This document shows positions 11,100-24,301 of a stretch of DNA of 64,000 nucleotides, in pieces. Source of the DNA: Ceratodon purpureus (taxonomy: Eukaryota > Streptophyta > Bryopsida > Pseudoditrichales > Ditrichaceae); NCBI GenBank assembly GCA_014871385.1, contig CM026426.1:21132573-21196572 (forward strand), given 5' to 3'. Within the stretch, counting starts at the first letter, position 1; each line of letters starts with the position of its first letter. The notes under the pieces are model-generated. The model did not search any database. It saw only the letters and a list, made by a program, of their open reading frames with translations, and was not told the DNA's origin. The position numbers were made by a program, and so were the translations under genes.

Positions 11100-13235
11100 A
11101 GCGAGAAATTGAAATGCCTCTCTAGAAGGTAATTGTAGAAGAAGACATCAAAGGGAAGGGATGATCTCTGGAAGAAGAGGATTATGGAACCATGACCTGA
11201 TTGTTTTGGCCATGACGGCTGACGAGATACATGGGTTTATGATTGGGATTGTGAATCCATACAGAATCGACTCAAAGTGATTTGCCAGGATTATGAACAT
11301 CATAACGTGATAAATGGAGGATTAGACGGACCCAGGGTGCAGGCGCAGAACCCACTGACACTACACTTGAGCAAGAGGGGTTGAAGGGTGCTTCTGAATT
11401 CGGTCGGTCGATGGGGTCTGAGGATTTAGAAGTCGAGGAAAGGAGCGCGCGAAGACTTCAAATGGCGTTTATCGGTGGTGTTGCGATCGTAGCAGTAACC
11501 AGTACCAGTCTGGACGAACTCTCATAAACCATTTGGGTTTCAAGACATTCTTTTAATTTTATTTTTTTCAATCCATTTTTGTTAAAAGAAGCAGATGGTA
11601 ATCAAGGGTAGCTGATACGGATAATTAGCTCTTATGAGTCAGTACTCCGTGATTTGATAAGTGCAGGATCAGTATGATGGGGATCCGGAGCAGATAGCTT
11701 GTCTGCGACCACAGGATGGGGTCCCACCATCCAATGGATGGGGAACCCATCCACTGGATGGCAATGGAGCAATAAGTTCTTTAACCCCGGACTCCCGGAG
11801 GGGCATTCACGGTTCTGTGGGCACTGCGAATGATCATTTAGTGTCAACCTACTTCACGGTATGTCCCTCCATTTCTTTATTTTGCTACATTTATATTAAA
11901 ATCAGATACTGTGGGGTGTAGACTGTGTGTGCGCAAGGCATGATTTCCTTTCTCCGACGAGGGTTCCGGTTGGGCAGTTGGGATAGTATGGAGGATGGGC
12001 ATCCTTGTTATTCAACAACATACTTTGTGGTATAGGCTGGTGTATTACCTGAACCCCTCAATTTGCAAGTTTGCTTGCAGATTCGCCAATCATTGTCACG
12101 TTGGCCGCGAGGAGTAGCAGAATGATTTTTAGGGTTTTGTGGGGTAATCCCTCAACGAAACCGGGGAGCTTACCGTTGTTGAGCCCGCATCCATGAAGTT
12201 CAGCAATCGATACGTCTCTCACTGCACCGAGAGGACAGGAGCCTACTGATGATCGGATTGCACACCCGCATTGTACTCGATGGCATGATACACACTTTAG
12301 AATGAAATACTTCTAAAGTGTCCGTCTAGGGTTAAGCGTTTTTCCACATGTAAGTCAATCTATCTGTAAGTCGCGAAGTATTCCTTTACGACGAATATCA
12401 CGTGATATTTTATCTATCTTAGTAACCATTCCCATGTTTGACTGTGTCTGTTTCGTCTGGCTTGTTATGCAGGAGTGTCTGCCTTACCAACGCCTGGGTG
12501 TCTGATCAGCTACGACCCCAGTAACCTGCTAAGTTTACGCCATTATCTACAGAATGTCCTTGGTGAATATCTCGCAACTTGTTTTCTGTTCAAGTTGAGA
12601 TTTGTGACATTCGGTAGCTTCTACGTGTGCGTAAATCGGGATGTCTGCCTAGTGTGATTGCATTAGAATCGAGCAAGCTTTTGTCAGTCCTCAGTAAATT
12701 ACCGTAGAGAATTCCCTTCACAACTGTTGAAAGAGTCCGACAACGAGAAAATTTACCATCCAATATGACCAGGGGTGCTTTATGAGTACATAAATTTAGA
12801 TTCAGATTGCTATTACGGTTTAGACTCCTTTCATTCCGAATTAATTAGCTCCTTCTACAAGGTCCGTGTATTTCACAGCATGTTGGCTTTTGTCACGAAT
12901 ATGTACACTCTCTTTATGATTTAGGTCTGCATTATTATTGTGCTAGCTAGGTATAATAGCAATTGCTTTTAATGATTTGTATACTCTGTTTAACGAGGGG
13001 ATGTAGACTGGAATGCAGAGCGATTGAGTAACCCCACATTTCAAACACCAAACATCAAGGATCCTTGGTTTTGGCCTGACAGCATATCAGGAATTATGTG
13101 AAACGAAACGATTGAGGGACGTGTTGTACTCATTGTGTAGTCATATTTTATGTTTATACAACCCATAAGTTTATTTATCGCGAGTAGCATTTTTTGGCTA
13201 AGTCCGTTACATTGACTGTTTTAATTGTAATGCAG
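11100..13235. other. Spacer upstream of TNP2-A without recognised gene
   Basis: No domain-bearing ORF was found. Short ORFs (for example 11661-11921) have no recognisable content. The region probably includes the promoter side of the TNP2-A gene, but no clear core element was identified. Confidence 0.35.
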
Positions 13236-13324
13236 GGCCTTTTGTCTTCTTTTACTCGGGATCCTGATTGGGTAACCGACATAAAGATTGCAGAAAAAAT
13301 ACGATATACTACAAACCCCAGTAG
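13236..13324 (+). other. Possible small exon upstream of TNP2-A
   Basis: An 89-base segment is preceded by a T-rich tract and TGCAG and followed by GTAAGC. One frame is open throughout (SFTRDPDWVTDIKIAEKI). It could be a 5' exon of the TNP2 transcript or of a small accessory gene. The only support is the two splice-like borders and the open frame. Confidence 0.25.
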
Positions 13325-13544
13325 GTAAGCCTCGACTCTCTATGCTTTCGCAGCAATCTGGTTGTCTGAAGTCTTGATGATTTAATGTTTCTCAGTCCCT
13401 TGGTTAGTACACATTTTTCATTCTCCCCAGAGTATCTGCTAAACTGTACCAAGTTAGGATCGCATCAAACCAAACTTCCCATTGGTTTGAATAATCGTTT
13501 TGGAAACATCATGGCAGGTCATAAGAAATGCATGACGGACAGAT

Positions 13545-16500
13545 ATGAGGCACGTACGATTCATCCCAGCCTACCACATAGAGAGGTCGATTGCAAACCG
13601 ACTCGGACTTTCACATTACCCATGTGCCTGTCGGCGATGCATGGGTGGAAGGCTGCGTGGACTCGAAACCATCTCAAAGCATCATCGGAGATATGGTCGA
13701 GACCAGTTCCTTCCCCATCCGATCCTCGTACGTTGAAGAATTTTTTTTATTTTAATTATTTACAGTTAGTCGAATTTATCTCAAGCTTGCCGTGTTACAT
13801 TAAAATTGAGCCGTATCCAATGCGAAGGTTTTTAATGTGGTGTGGACCCTCTTCGATTATTGCATGCATTGATCGGAATAGGCGGTGGATGGGCGTAGTT
13901 TACGTGGACCACAGACAAGGGGCGAAGATGATGTACCGTACTGTCGGGATCACAATCGTCAGGAGGTCGGTGGGGATTACAACTCGCCTGCGCCATCTGA
14001 GATGGATTATCGCCGGATGGTCTACGAGGCATTTGGTAGGGCGGATCGTCTTCACCGCGACCACGCAACACCCGAGCAGCCCATGGAGGACAACGTTGCA
14101 CAGGGAGATAATATAGCAGATGGAGAGGTGGATTTTAACAACGTTCTCCAAGTTTGTGTAGGCCCAGTATATGACGGTTGTTCGCAGAATAGGCTGCAGG
14201 CCGGGATTGTCATAATGACTCTCGCCACTGTGTTTGGTGTTTCCGACAATTTTTTGACTGCTCTTCTTACTTACCTCTCGGGAACGCTTTTGCCTCGATC
14301 CAATAGTCTGCCACGTACAACGTACGAGCTGAAGAGGATGATCAGAAGACTCGGCTTGGAGCACGAACGGATACACTGTTGTCCGGAGGGGCACGTCCTT
14401 TTTGAGGGAGATGTCAACGGCGCGTTGTCATCATGTCCGGAATGTGGACGCTCTAGGTATGTACAGGGATCTACCTCTGTTCCGGCTGCTGTGCTGCGGT
14501 ACTTTTCTCTAATAGATAAGCTGAAGAGAATTTACAAGTGTCCCAAGCTCACAAACCTTCTCAAACACTACGCGGATGCTAGATCAAGTGGGGGGAAAAT
14601 GGCCTCAGTAGCGGACAGCCTTCAGTGGCGCGAAATCACCTGGATGTACCCGGAGTTTGCTGACGTCTCCACGCACCTCAGATTGGCTCTCATAGCAGAC
14701 GGCGTTTGCCCGCACGGGAATCAGTCTTCCAAGCATTCGACTTGGATAATATTGGTGGCCGTGTACAACTTTCCAGGTTGGTTAGCATCAAAGAATCTCT
14801 TCATCAACCTATCACTACTGATTCCCGGTCCAAAGGCTCCTACCTCAGAGAGCATGGACGTTTATCTGAAGCCGCTTGTACGAGACCTACTCAACCTTTG
14901 GCATGGCGTCCCGGCGATAAACATGGCAAAAGAGGTGGGCACTAGATTGTTTACAATGAAAGCGATATTGATGTGGACGGTTCATGATTTTCCTGCATAC
15001 GGGTTAATCTCTGGTCAGACTGTTAAAGGCTATGTCGCATGTCCCGTGTGTGGTAGAGGCACATGCTCTGAGCATTCCAGGGTGCTGAATAAAATGGTCT
15101 ACCTGGGGAGTCGGCGATTTCTTCCACCGGACCACAGATTTCAAAGAATGAGGTCTCACTTCAATAATTCGGTGGAGGAGCTAATATTTCCCAGAAGACG
15201 CTCAGGAACGGAAACCTTGGAGCTTGGTAGAGCTCGTGCAGAGTGGCTTCGAGAAGGAGGTGTGGCTGATTCCGAGGAGGATCCAGTAAAACAACATGGT
15301 GTTAAACGGGCGAGCATTTTGTATGCTTTCCCGTACTGGAAGGTGCGTGTCGTGTTTTCTCATATTTGAAATCTAAATTTGGTTGACTCGTTTATTTTGG
15401 TGCCGAGTGTGGTTGTTTTGATTTTGCTTTCATTTGGGGTTTCTTGGCATGGTTTCGTTGCTGCCTCGGGCAATTTTGGTCGACGTTTTGGGAGTTAGTA
15501 GAGCTGTTGGTAGTTGTCGTATAAAGGCGATTTTTCTCACGGTTTGGTGGAAGTATATCCACAGTATGTTCTCTGAATTGAGGGACTGCCTTCTGCACAC
15601 CCTCCGTAAGTTGCATGACAAGGTTAGCCATGCCAACCCCTTTCTAGGGGTCCGATCATTTAAAAAAACTAGTCTGTTAGTTATGAGCGTTCTATACTTG
15701 GAGGTGTTGCTGAATTTATCACGATTGAGTGGTGTGACTAAGTCTGTACAAAGTGCGCACCGTATTGATTAAAGTTTATTTGGTTTTTTATTTGTTGCCT
15801 CTTCTTGCTAAATCCTGTTTCTTTATTTCCCCTTTAAGGTGGGTTCGGATGAACTTCTCTTGATTCATTACATTCGGGTACTTCTTTGTTTAAAACTTCT
15901 TCATTTCTGAGTTTCGGTTTTCCAGTCCTCCATTTCGGAGCTAGCAAGATGTGGATTCATTCATTCAAATTGCCTCTTTATGTCAAATAATTAACGTGTC
16001 CCATGTCTTCATTTCTTCTTCACTGTTTTGTGTTTGTTTGGTTTCTCTTTTTATTTCTCTCTTTTTTTTCTTTTTTTTTCTTTCATTTTATATGTCTTCA
16101 ACTGGTGGCCTATTTTGACTTAATTGGAGAAGGATACCCATTCAAAGGTGTGGATAGGGTCATTCGGTTCCTTTTTCGTTATCTCCGACATTTTTATTTA
16201 TGATTATTATTTTCTCTTTCAGCTTGAGCAAGGTGGTAACCGTTTGGTTATAATCGGACTCTACTTTGTTATTTGCATTCGAGTTTTTGTTCCTTTTTTT
16301 AATTAATATCTCGGTACGAGTGCATTGTTATCGTCTGATCTCCCCTTATTTCGTTCGATTCATTCTTAGTTGTTTTATTGTGTCTTTAATCTTATATTAA
16401 GAAATTGTATTTGCCAGGTCCATTCATATTGTATTATCTGATTTATTTTTCATTCGGATCATTGTATGTTTTCTATTTGGTTTTTATTTTAATTTAATTT

Positions 16501-18671
16501 TTTCATTTTTAATTCATTTTCTCTTTCAACTCGTGGAGATTGATCTGGTTTCGTCAGAATTCTTCGGTTCCCCCTTTGATTCCTCATTCTATGTTTTTAA
16601 TTCGGCTGCAGACACGAGCACATTCTCTTTTGTGCTATCGAGCATTATCGTCCCTGTCTTTGTGGATCTGTTCACAACTCCAAACCGCTTGGAACTATTT
16701 TTTCACTGAGTAAATTAAATTGCTCTGTTCAGGACCTCCCCATTCGGAATTTGGTAGATGTCATGCATTGTGAGAAGAACTTCGGAGAGAATATATTGAA
16801 GACTATTTTCGGTGATAAAGACAATCCCAAGGTGCGGATGGACATGCAGAACTGCGACATAAGGCCACACCTCTAGCTGAGGGGAGTACGAGACCAGCAG
16901 CACCGGGCCTACATGCCAAATGCGGAGTACGTGCTGTCCAAGGAATCGAGAGAGAGATTTATGTCCAACTTGAAGGCCATCAAGTTGCCATCAAATTACT
17001 CAAGCTCTTTGCACTCCAAGGTCAGTAAAGGAAAATTGTCGGGACTGAAGTCACATGACTATCATGTCCTGATTCAAGATCTGAAGCCTGTCTGTATGAG
17101 GGATTTAGGAGAGGATGCTCTAACCTCTGTGATAGTTAGGATCAGCCGCATTTTCAAGAGAATTTGTGCAAAAACAGTTGACATGGCTGAGAGGGAAACA
17201 CTATTTGAGGAATGCGTTGAAACTTTATGTTTAATGGAGAAGTTGTTTCCTCCTTCCTTCTTTGACGTAATGGTACACTTGACAATTCATCTAGTGGAGG
17301 AGCTTTTTATCTGTGGCCCTGTGCACGTTAGGTGGATGTATCCCTACGAGCGATACTTTAAGATTTTGAAGGGATACGTTAGGAATTCAGCTAAACCAGA
17401 GGGCTGCATGGCAAAGGGTCACGAAGTGGTCGAGGCTTGCGGGTTTGTCACAGAGTATTTTGGCGATGGACACAAGTATATCAGGAAAATTTGGGAAAGT
17501 GAAGAGGATCCATCCATGACCGACATCGTTTTAGAAGGCAAGGGTAAAGACCGTGAGCTTGATGAAACACTATGGAGACAGATTCACGGCTTCGTAGTTG
17601 ACAACGTCGACATCACCGAAGATTACCGAGAGTAGGTGGTGTTGTTAAGCTTTACCGCTGGTTTTGAGCATGCACGAGAAAACGAGGTTGTGAAAGTAAT
17701 TTATATAATTTGTTGTATGTACGTGCATTGTTTTAATTGAAGTGTGCATTCGGTTTATAAAGCAGGGGGGGGGCTTGTGTGCTTTGCGTGTGCAGGAGGT
17801 ACCAGGTACTCGTCGAGGAAAGGACTGCCGCGAGACAAAGGTGGCGAGGTAGGCACCAGGGAAGAAACGGAGCTAGAGGACCAAATTTCCCGCAGGACCT
17901 TGCTGAGTACCCTATTTTTGCAGAGTGGCTTAGGGAAATGGTGAGGTCGGAAATAGAGACAGGAGAAGCTGTTGATCCTGCTTTAGAGGCGCTGGCAAAA
18001 TATCTGCTAAAAATGGCCAGAAAGTATCGGGGACTGTATGCCTACGGTTACAAACTTAGAGTTCGAAGTGCAGAGTTGAACTTGAAGACTTGTGACTCCG
18101 GAATAGCAGCTACATTCGTCAGACCTTGTCGGTTTGGTTTACGTGATCGCAATCCAGTAATGGCAGCTCTACAGTACGTGGGACATTTAGAAGAGATCAT
18201 AGAACTGGATTACATAGAGTTCCGCCAAACAGTTCTCATTGGCACCTGGGTAAAAGCAAATTACAGAGGACCTTCCGCTACAGTGAAACGGGACAAGTGG
18301 GGATTGACAATAGCTAACTTTAATAGCATGGTGGATTATGGTGTTGATTCTTTTGCTTTCCCAAGCCATGTGGAGCAAGTTTTCTATGCTGACTGTAATG
18401 ACACACCCGGGTGGAAGGTTGTCAATCGTACCGAGCCAAGAGGGAGAAGAGTAGTTGCTGCTTCGGTGGAGGAGGAGGGAGGACTACTTTTCAGACCTGG
18501 TAGGGATGCGGATTTTGCAGGCCTCAGAGTACCTGAAAATGAAGGGGAGGAACCTCCGTCACAACCAGAGGGGGTCGGGTTATTCAAGTGGACGAGTTCT
18601 ATGCTAATGTGGAACCTGAAGTTGCTGAAGTCTTCGATAGGGATGTCGGGGAATCGTCTGACGAAGACTGA
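13545..18671 (+). pseudogene. TNP2-type CACTA transposase, element A copy (nonsense codon and frameshift)
   Basis: Four exons are supported by splice signals and by alignment to the copy at 41.4-46.8 kb: 13545-13727 (61 codons, Cys-rich YPCACRRC), about 13882-15342, 16733-17631 and 17796-18671. TNP2 proteins are DDE-type transposases that cut and join CACTA ends. Visible family features are a CPEGH...CPECG zinc-binding pair, the ALIADGVCPHG block with a probable catalytic Asp, SMDVYLKPLV, MWTVHDFPAYG with VACPVCG, and LVEELFICGPVHVRWMYPYERY. TAG at 16874-16876 replaces a Trp conserved in the other copy. A one-base slip in the G-run at about 18570-18574 moves the acidic C-terminus (VGESSDED) into another frame. 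The gene is therefore dead or needs repair of two lesions. Confidence 0.85.
15343..16732 (+). other. Long T-rich intron of TNP2-A
   Basis: This 1.39-kb gap lies between a GTGCGT donor and a TTCAG acceptor, both in phase 0, and interrupts the transposase at the same codon as the 1.65-kb intron of copy B (43226-44877). The two introns look unrelated in sequence, so the intron position is old while its sequence has diverged. It is very T-rich, especially 16020-16110 and 16430-16520. No nested gene was seen. Confidence 0.65.
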
Positions 18672-18741
18672 TTTGATTTTTTTCAATATCGGTAACGCAG
18701 ATATTGGTAACGGTTTCCAGGAATTTAAAGATCATGCGTAG

Positions 18742-20700
18742 GCAGTGTGTAAGATTCCACTGCACTCAGTCGATAGGGAAGGGACAGTTATATATCTCAT
18801 TGGATGCTGCTCAGTGCTTGTTAAATATTCGTTTATTTTTTTCAATCTCAAATTTGCGCTGCATGTTTACTCTGCAAAGTAAGGAGTTAAAAAGCGAAAT
18901 TGAACCTGCAACGGTCACGGATTAAATATTTGTCATTAGTCTGCATGCATCCCTTATGGAGTGGCTGTAGTAGTGAAGTTCATTGCTTTTATGTACTTGA
19001 GCATTTTCCTCAGTCGAGCAAGAGAGTCTAAGTGAGTGCCGGATCTTTCATTTCATAGCGTTGTAAGAGGGTCAGTTGCATTACGATTATGGAGTTGAAA
19101 ACTGTAAGGGGATGGTAGATCTGTTAGTACTCTTGGAGCTGGTTATTTTGTTCAACTTGCATGGATAACCGCGCAGAAACTTGTTGCTATTCGAATCTAA
19201 TATAAATGTTGGGAGAGTCCTTGATGTATTCCATTACCACGTAACCGGAGAAAGCAATCAGGAGTTGTAAGGAATCCGGTTGCGGCTGAAAATGACGTAA
19301 GCATCTCCCTATCTATTCAACTTGGAGTAGGAATTGATTATTTCTAAAGTCTTAGGCTTTCGAACTTCAGTTATGATAATTTCTAAGAGTACGTATGTAA
19401 TGATATCAGACATTAATTAGGTGATCGAATGTACATGATTGTTTTTAATTGCAAAACATCTTAATTTCATGATTGGCATTAATTCACATTATGTCCAGGG
19501 GGGGTACTGATGGCGAATCTATCGTACGATGTGCTCAAGAGTATCTACTCGCAAAGTAGGTTGTACTTCACTATTTCTCTGCAATGAATTTTTCATTTGC
19601 TCAAAAAAAAAAAAAAAAAAAAAAAAGTAGACTGTAGTCTAGTAGTTAGGGTGGGAAGCGGTAATATGGGGATAAAGAAGGGGATTTGTTTGGTGATTTA
19701 AGCTGGGTCATGAGTGGACGTGACGTTGTAATTACATAGAGCATTCCAATGGCGGTTTTGTTAGCTAGTTTATATTCGTTTCTGAGTGATTTATTTTAAT
19801 TTTATTCATGATAAGCTGAACGAACTGTTTGCTGTGAGATTCACTGGTGAGGCAATTCATGGGATCCATGTTGGACATGGAATTACGGTTTTAACGAGTC
19901 TTCAGTTGTAGTGATTCATGCAGAGTGGATCACAGTGTGAGAACCGAAATAAGAAAAAAATGAGGGGGGGGGGGGGGGGGGGGGGGGAGGGGGAAGGGAG
20001 GTTGTGGTGGGGGCTTTGTATAGGAGAGGGTGGGGGGAGGGGATTTAAGGGATCTCTTTGGCGGAGGGATGCCCCGGGTTTTTATTCGGTCCGATTACTA
20101 TTCTTTGAGGGATGTAGTGTAAATGGCTTGAACATGAACCACAACCCATGTGACGCTCACTACTGGTCCTGATTCTGAACTATGATGATCAGGTAAAGTC
20201 TACTTCAGAAGACTGCAACTGATTGATAACCACTACCCACAGTATCAACATAGTTTGCAAAATTAATAGTGTAGGCTGTGATTCTTATATTCAATGCTAT
20301 TTTTTTTTTTTTTTTAAATTTATGTAGATATGACCATCTACTTGTGTAATAATTAACAGTGCAAATTGAAATCTTGTCAAGTGTGGTGCAATTACAGCAA
20401 CATCTTTGTACTGGGACCGAAACGACGATGCATCATGAGATTAGACAGAGTGCAGGCCTGAGGAAATGAGTGATTCAGTTGGAAGAGATGGGCCATTTGG
20501 TAGTGGACGGCATGGGAAAAATCTGCATTATTAGTGATAGATCGGAAGTGACGGAGGGAACTCACATTGGAGCGTATGGTGGATCCAGAGGTGTATCTTT
20601 CCCTAGTCCTCATCGAAAGCTGAGGTACAGCCCATATCATGATCCTTTGCGAAATGTATGCCAATTTGAACTTGATACTACAGGCTGTGAGTGGACCATG
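18742..20700. other. Spacer with long homopolymer runs
   Basis: No convincing gene. Holds an A24 run (19603-19626), a G24 run (19964-19987) followed by more G-rich sequence to about 20045, and a T16 run (20300-20315). It probably includes the right end of element A, but I could not prove its terminus. Confidence 0.4.
19964..19987 (+). repeat. G24 homopolymer within a G-rich tract
   Basis: Twenty-four consecutive G residues are followed by further G-clusters to about 20045. This has clear G-quadruplex potential on the plus strand. Its length may also be an assembly artefact. Confidence 0.7.
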
Positions 20701-20705
20701 TCAGC

Positions 20706-20712
20706 TATATAA
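20706..20712 (+). promoter_or_regulatory. TATA box for the F-box-like gene
   Basis: TATATAA in a CTATATAAGG context lies 185 bases upstream of the ATG at 20897. That leaves room for a start site about 25-30 bases downstream and a 5' leader of about 155 bases. It is one of the few recognisable core promoters in the window. Confidence 0.5.
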
Positions 20713-20896
20713 GGATTCCCCCTTTTGCATTCAGAGAGCGAACAACGTAGTCGTTGGAAGTTAGTGCAGAGGGTAGAGAAGGGAGAGTGGTGCCGTAAGA
20801 GGTGTCCGAGTCAATTTCATTTGCATTAGGCAGATGTTTTGTAGCGAAGAGGTAGTCCACCGTCACTGCTTTGAGTGAGTTTGCTACGCTTCACAG

Positions 20897-21418
20897 ATGG
20901 CGTGTGCTTGGGAGAGGGTGATGTGCGAGAGGGTTCTGTTTAACATGCTTTCGGAGTTGTCTCAGCCTGGTGATCCATGGGATAGCGTATCGCCTAGTGC
21001 CGGACCCGCGATGCAGCTGCAGGGATGCACGTTTAAGGATGTGGACAACGCCAGGGCGACGTGCAAGCTCTTCCGGGAAATCATTGACGGCACTCCTGAA
21101 TGGGCGTGTATCAGGCTAGCCCGTCATGATTATTTCAAGGAAGATAAGCCATGGGAGACGGAGGACAATTTTGTGATGCATGCTTTCGCACAAAACTGGC
21201 GCCTGTTCAGCACATCTTGGAAGCTGGCGACACCCATAGCTGACGAGCGCCTCCGTCTCGGAGACATCGGCACGCTCTCCGACAAGGAGCTCAGCGACCT
21301 CCGCTACCTCCTCAACACCTCAGAAAACCACGAGATGATGCTAGGACCAGATGACAAGCTCCGCCAGAAGGCAGATGTGTGGGTGTGTCCGGGACATCGT
21401 AGCTGGTCTGAAGATTGA
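20897..21418 (+). CDS. F-box-like protein, short, possibly continuing after an intron
   Basis: The ATG at 20897 follows a TATA box by 185 bases. The 173-residue product has an N-terminal block, roughly residues 8-75 (VLFNMLSEL, then VDNARATCKLFREIIDGTPEW), that fits the F-box pattern of hydrophobic helix, Cys-Lys-x-Phe and a Trp. If so it would be a substrate adaptor of an SCF ubiquitin ligase binding a SKP1 protein. No Kelch, LRR or other substrate domain follows; the rest is charged and helical (TLSDKELSDLRYLLNTS). A GTATGT just after the stop could be a donor, so the gene may continue. It lies between the two CACTA elements and could be a host gene or transposon cargo. Confidence 0.45.
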   Translation: MACAWERVMCERVLFNMLSELSQPGDPWDSVSPSAGPAMQLQGCTFKDVDNARATCKLFREIIDGTPEWACIRLARHDYFKEDKPWETEDNFVMHAFAQNWRLFSTSWKLATPIADERLRLGDIGTLSDKELSDLRYLLNTSENHEMMLGPDDKLRQKADVWVCPGHRSWSED

Positions 21419-23096
21419 AACCGAGGTATGTGAACTATGCATATCGTTATCTTTCTTTTCAGTTTGAGTTAACTCTGAGGTAATTGTCAAGTGCAATTTT
21501 CTATTATCGGTGTAAACATTGCAGTCATGAAACATTCGGTATCAGATGCAGGGGACATATACAAGGAATACGTGATATCTGGTGCGACCTTTTGAGGGGC
21601 GAGAGAACCTGCTCGTGCGACCTCGATACATCAAGTGATAAATAGGCGGATAGGCGGATATAGCAGCGACCCTTACAGAGAACGGTAGAGTAAACTAAGA
21701 GTACTGTGAGGGACGAGCTATGTAGGGAGCTTCTGTCTCCGGGTACAGAGAATTTTGAAGTATAGTAGATTACATCCTTTTTGTTTTTTTGATACATATT
21801 AGAAATCGATAGATATTAGAGGCATGAGGTAAAGGATTTGGTTTTATGCAAAGCGACAAAAAACGGCAAGTGCTTGGGTAACTTGCGCATGTACGTCCAG
21901 ACATTGATATTCTATTATTATAAAAAAATTACATTTTGGAAATTCGGACCTCAGTTCAGCAGGGGTGAAGTGATTATGACTATGTGAATTCAAGTTATTT
22001 ACTCACTGTTAGACTTGGGGAAATTTTTTAGAAGTGGGAGGCGTAATTTCAGTTGCAAACAGTACGTGGCAAGGGTTAAGGATATGGAATTGTGGGCCCG
22101 CAATGAAACGGTGGATGCCTGACTAGGGTGGAATTTGACACGTCGGACAAGGGGTTTGTGTTCACTTGTTTCCAAGAGCTTTCAGTTGATACAATGTGTT
22201 CTTTTTCTTGGCTACTTCATACACGGTCCGTAACAACTAAAACTGCGCCGTGATGTTGCTTTCAACATCTTTTACTTGTTCTTTACTTGTTTTACACAGA
22301 CTTTTCGTGTGCAGCTGCATATTCCAAAACCAACAAAAACCAACTTCACACAATCTTTTGGCCCAAGTTGTTACAATTTCAGAGATTCAAATTACATCGA
22401 CACGTCAAGGTGTCTAAGATCATCATGGTGACGTTGGTTTGACTGGGTTTCGATGTCCATCAATTATGTTTGCATGCATAGAGACTGATTCTCGACTTCG
22501 ATATATCCACATGCACAAGTCAAAAGACATAATATATCGATCAACACATGATCATCATCTAGGTGGTTCAAGGAAAGTTGAAACATGCTTGCATTGTCTT
22601 CGGAAGAGACTTCATCTCGTACGCCATCATCCCGACCTTCGATCCACGATCGATGTTCACGCCGAACTCAGGTTGACTAGCACTTGCTATCAGGTCAATT
22701 CACGTAAGATATTTTGATCGAAGATATGATGTGCATGCAGTTTTATTTATCTGCACTGTAGTTTTTCTTCCCCGTGTCGTTGTCAGTCCTTTGGATTAGT
22801 GCTACAGTGATTGGAATAAGGCAGCTATCAAGTACAGTGTCTTCGGGAGGAGTTTGATTTGTCATGTTTTGCAGCAGTTTCGTTGGTGAGTTCGGATGTC
22901 GTTGATTATTCAAGTGGTCTCTGCAGCTGGGAGGTAGTACTATTGTTGACGATTGCAAAACCGGCATCTTTTATCACTTGTAAGTTGTGACTAAGAAGGT
23001 GTACTAGAATAGTCACTGGATAAGCCGTTGAGAAGTGTTTCAATTGTATCCAGCAGATATGTCATTTGTAATTCATGAATTATCCCGTTGCTCTTA
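21419..23096. other. Spacer between the F-box-like gene and element B
   Basis: No coding signal beyond short chance ORFs. Ends with TTA, the left target-site duplicate of element B. Confidence 0.4.
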
Positions 23097-23112
23097 CACT
23101 ACAAGAAAATCG
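23097..23112 (+). repeat. Left terminal inverted repeat of element B
   Basis: CACTACAAGAAAATCG, preceded by the TTA target duplicate. The sequence matches the common plant CACTA terminus. Confidence 0.8.
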
Positions 23113-24301
23113 GACAGTGAAACAAGTAAGAGGGAAGAGAAGTGTCTTGTTGTCTAGTGTTAACTTGGACGTCCCAGTTCGGACACCAGGGAGAGAACTC
23201 AGTTGATTCGATCCCCCCATCCGGGAGCACCCTGCCAGGGTGGCGTCCCCGGTGACCTGGAGGACACGACGGCGTCGTACGTGTGAGGGGGTCGTGGCGG
23301 AAGTCCTGCGTCCGGGATTTTGGGGTTCTGTCTCCCGTGATTGACGGGGTCGGCGGGGACAGGGGTGTAACCGGCGGTCTTGTATCGGATGTCCGCTGAT
23401 CTTGACGTGTGGCGCTCCCGGAGCCTGAAGTACGGCTTCGTTTTGTAGGCTTAGGATTGGGCGGCTACCTAGATCGTTACCAGGACGTCGATATCGTTGG
23501 GACGACTCGCCATGCTCTGTTCGGTGAATTTTAGGGGGGATTTAGTCGGTGCATTGACGTGGTCTGATGTACAGAGGAGGGCTTCGCTACCAACATGTGA
23601 CAAACGATTGATGCAGATGTGGTGAAATGCATGCATGTGCAAGAATAGAGTTTCCTTTCAAAACAACGTAGAGCAGTGCAACAAACAGAGTGAGGGAAAC
23701 AACGTTCACGTCAACTTTGTAAAACAGACAGTCTTGGTTACACTTTGGCAGTCCTGCCTGTACACTCCGTAAGGAGCTTTGCATTCGGATCCATAAATTG
23801 TTCAGATCGTCATCAGGACGCAGGGGATAGACACTAATACGGGGCTCCATGCCAAGGGGTTGGAGGCGCCGCTCTTACGGCATGTCTACCTGTCGACTAC
23901 GAAGCCCGAATTTCCAAACCCATACGTAAGCAGACGTGAATGCAGTCCTAAAAAAACTGTAGCTCTCTAGTACTCTGAATACCTTCGGTTTAGGGCCACT
24001 CCGACGTCCATGAGCCAGCATTCTTCACAGCGTGGACGTCGGAACACTTCTCGCAGGTTTGGTGACGTCCGGCATATTGTCTTGGGGAGGTCGTGGTCGA
24101 CACATGCAGAACAGACATGGGTGTCATGATCATTTTACATTCCCAAAGACTACGGGAAAAGGGGGTTCATGACATCGGCAACACCAGTAACTGAGAGCAT
24201 GTACAAAGAGTCATTAAGGGAGAATTACGGTGGGAATTATCGGGTGAACGTACCTTTCCTGCGTGGGCGGGTTATATTCTCAACGACAGCCACCTTCCCG
24301 T
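23113..24301. other. Left subterminal region of element B
   Basis: Noncoding. The GC-rich stretch at about 23170-23480 contains inverted copies of a CGGGAGC / GCTCCCGG motif and is a plausible binding region for the Transposase_24-type protein. No gene was recognised. Confidence 0.4.

Noticed and set aside
11359-11375. CACTACACTTGAGC as a CACTA left end
   Set aside because: The match stops after CACTACA, there is no partner and no subterminal repeats, and it lies inside element A.
19909-19914. TTGTAGTG as the right terminus of CACTA element A
   Set aside because: Only eight bases match the CACTA end (CACTACAA), the next bases differ, and the left end is outside the window, so no target duplication can be tested.
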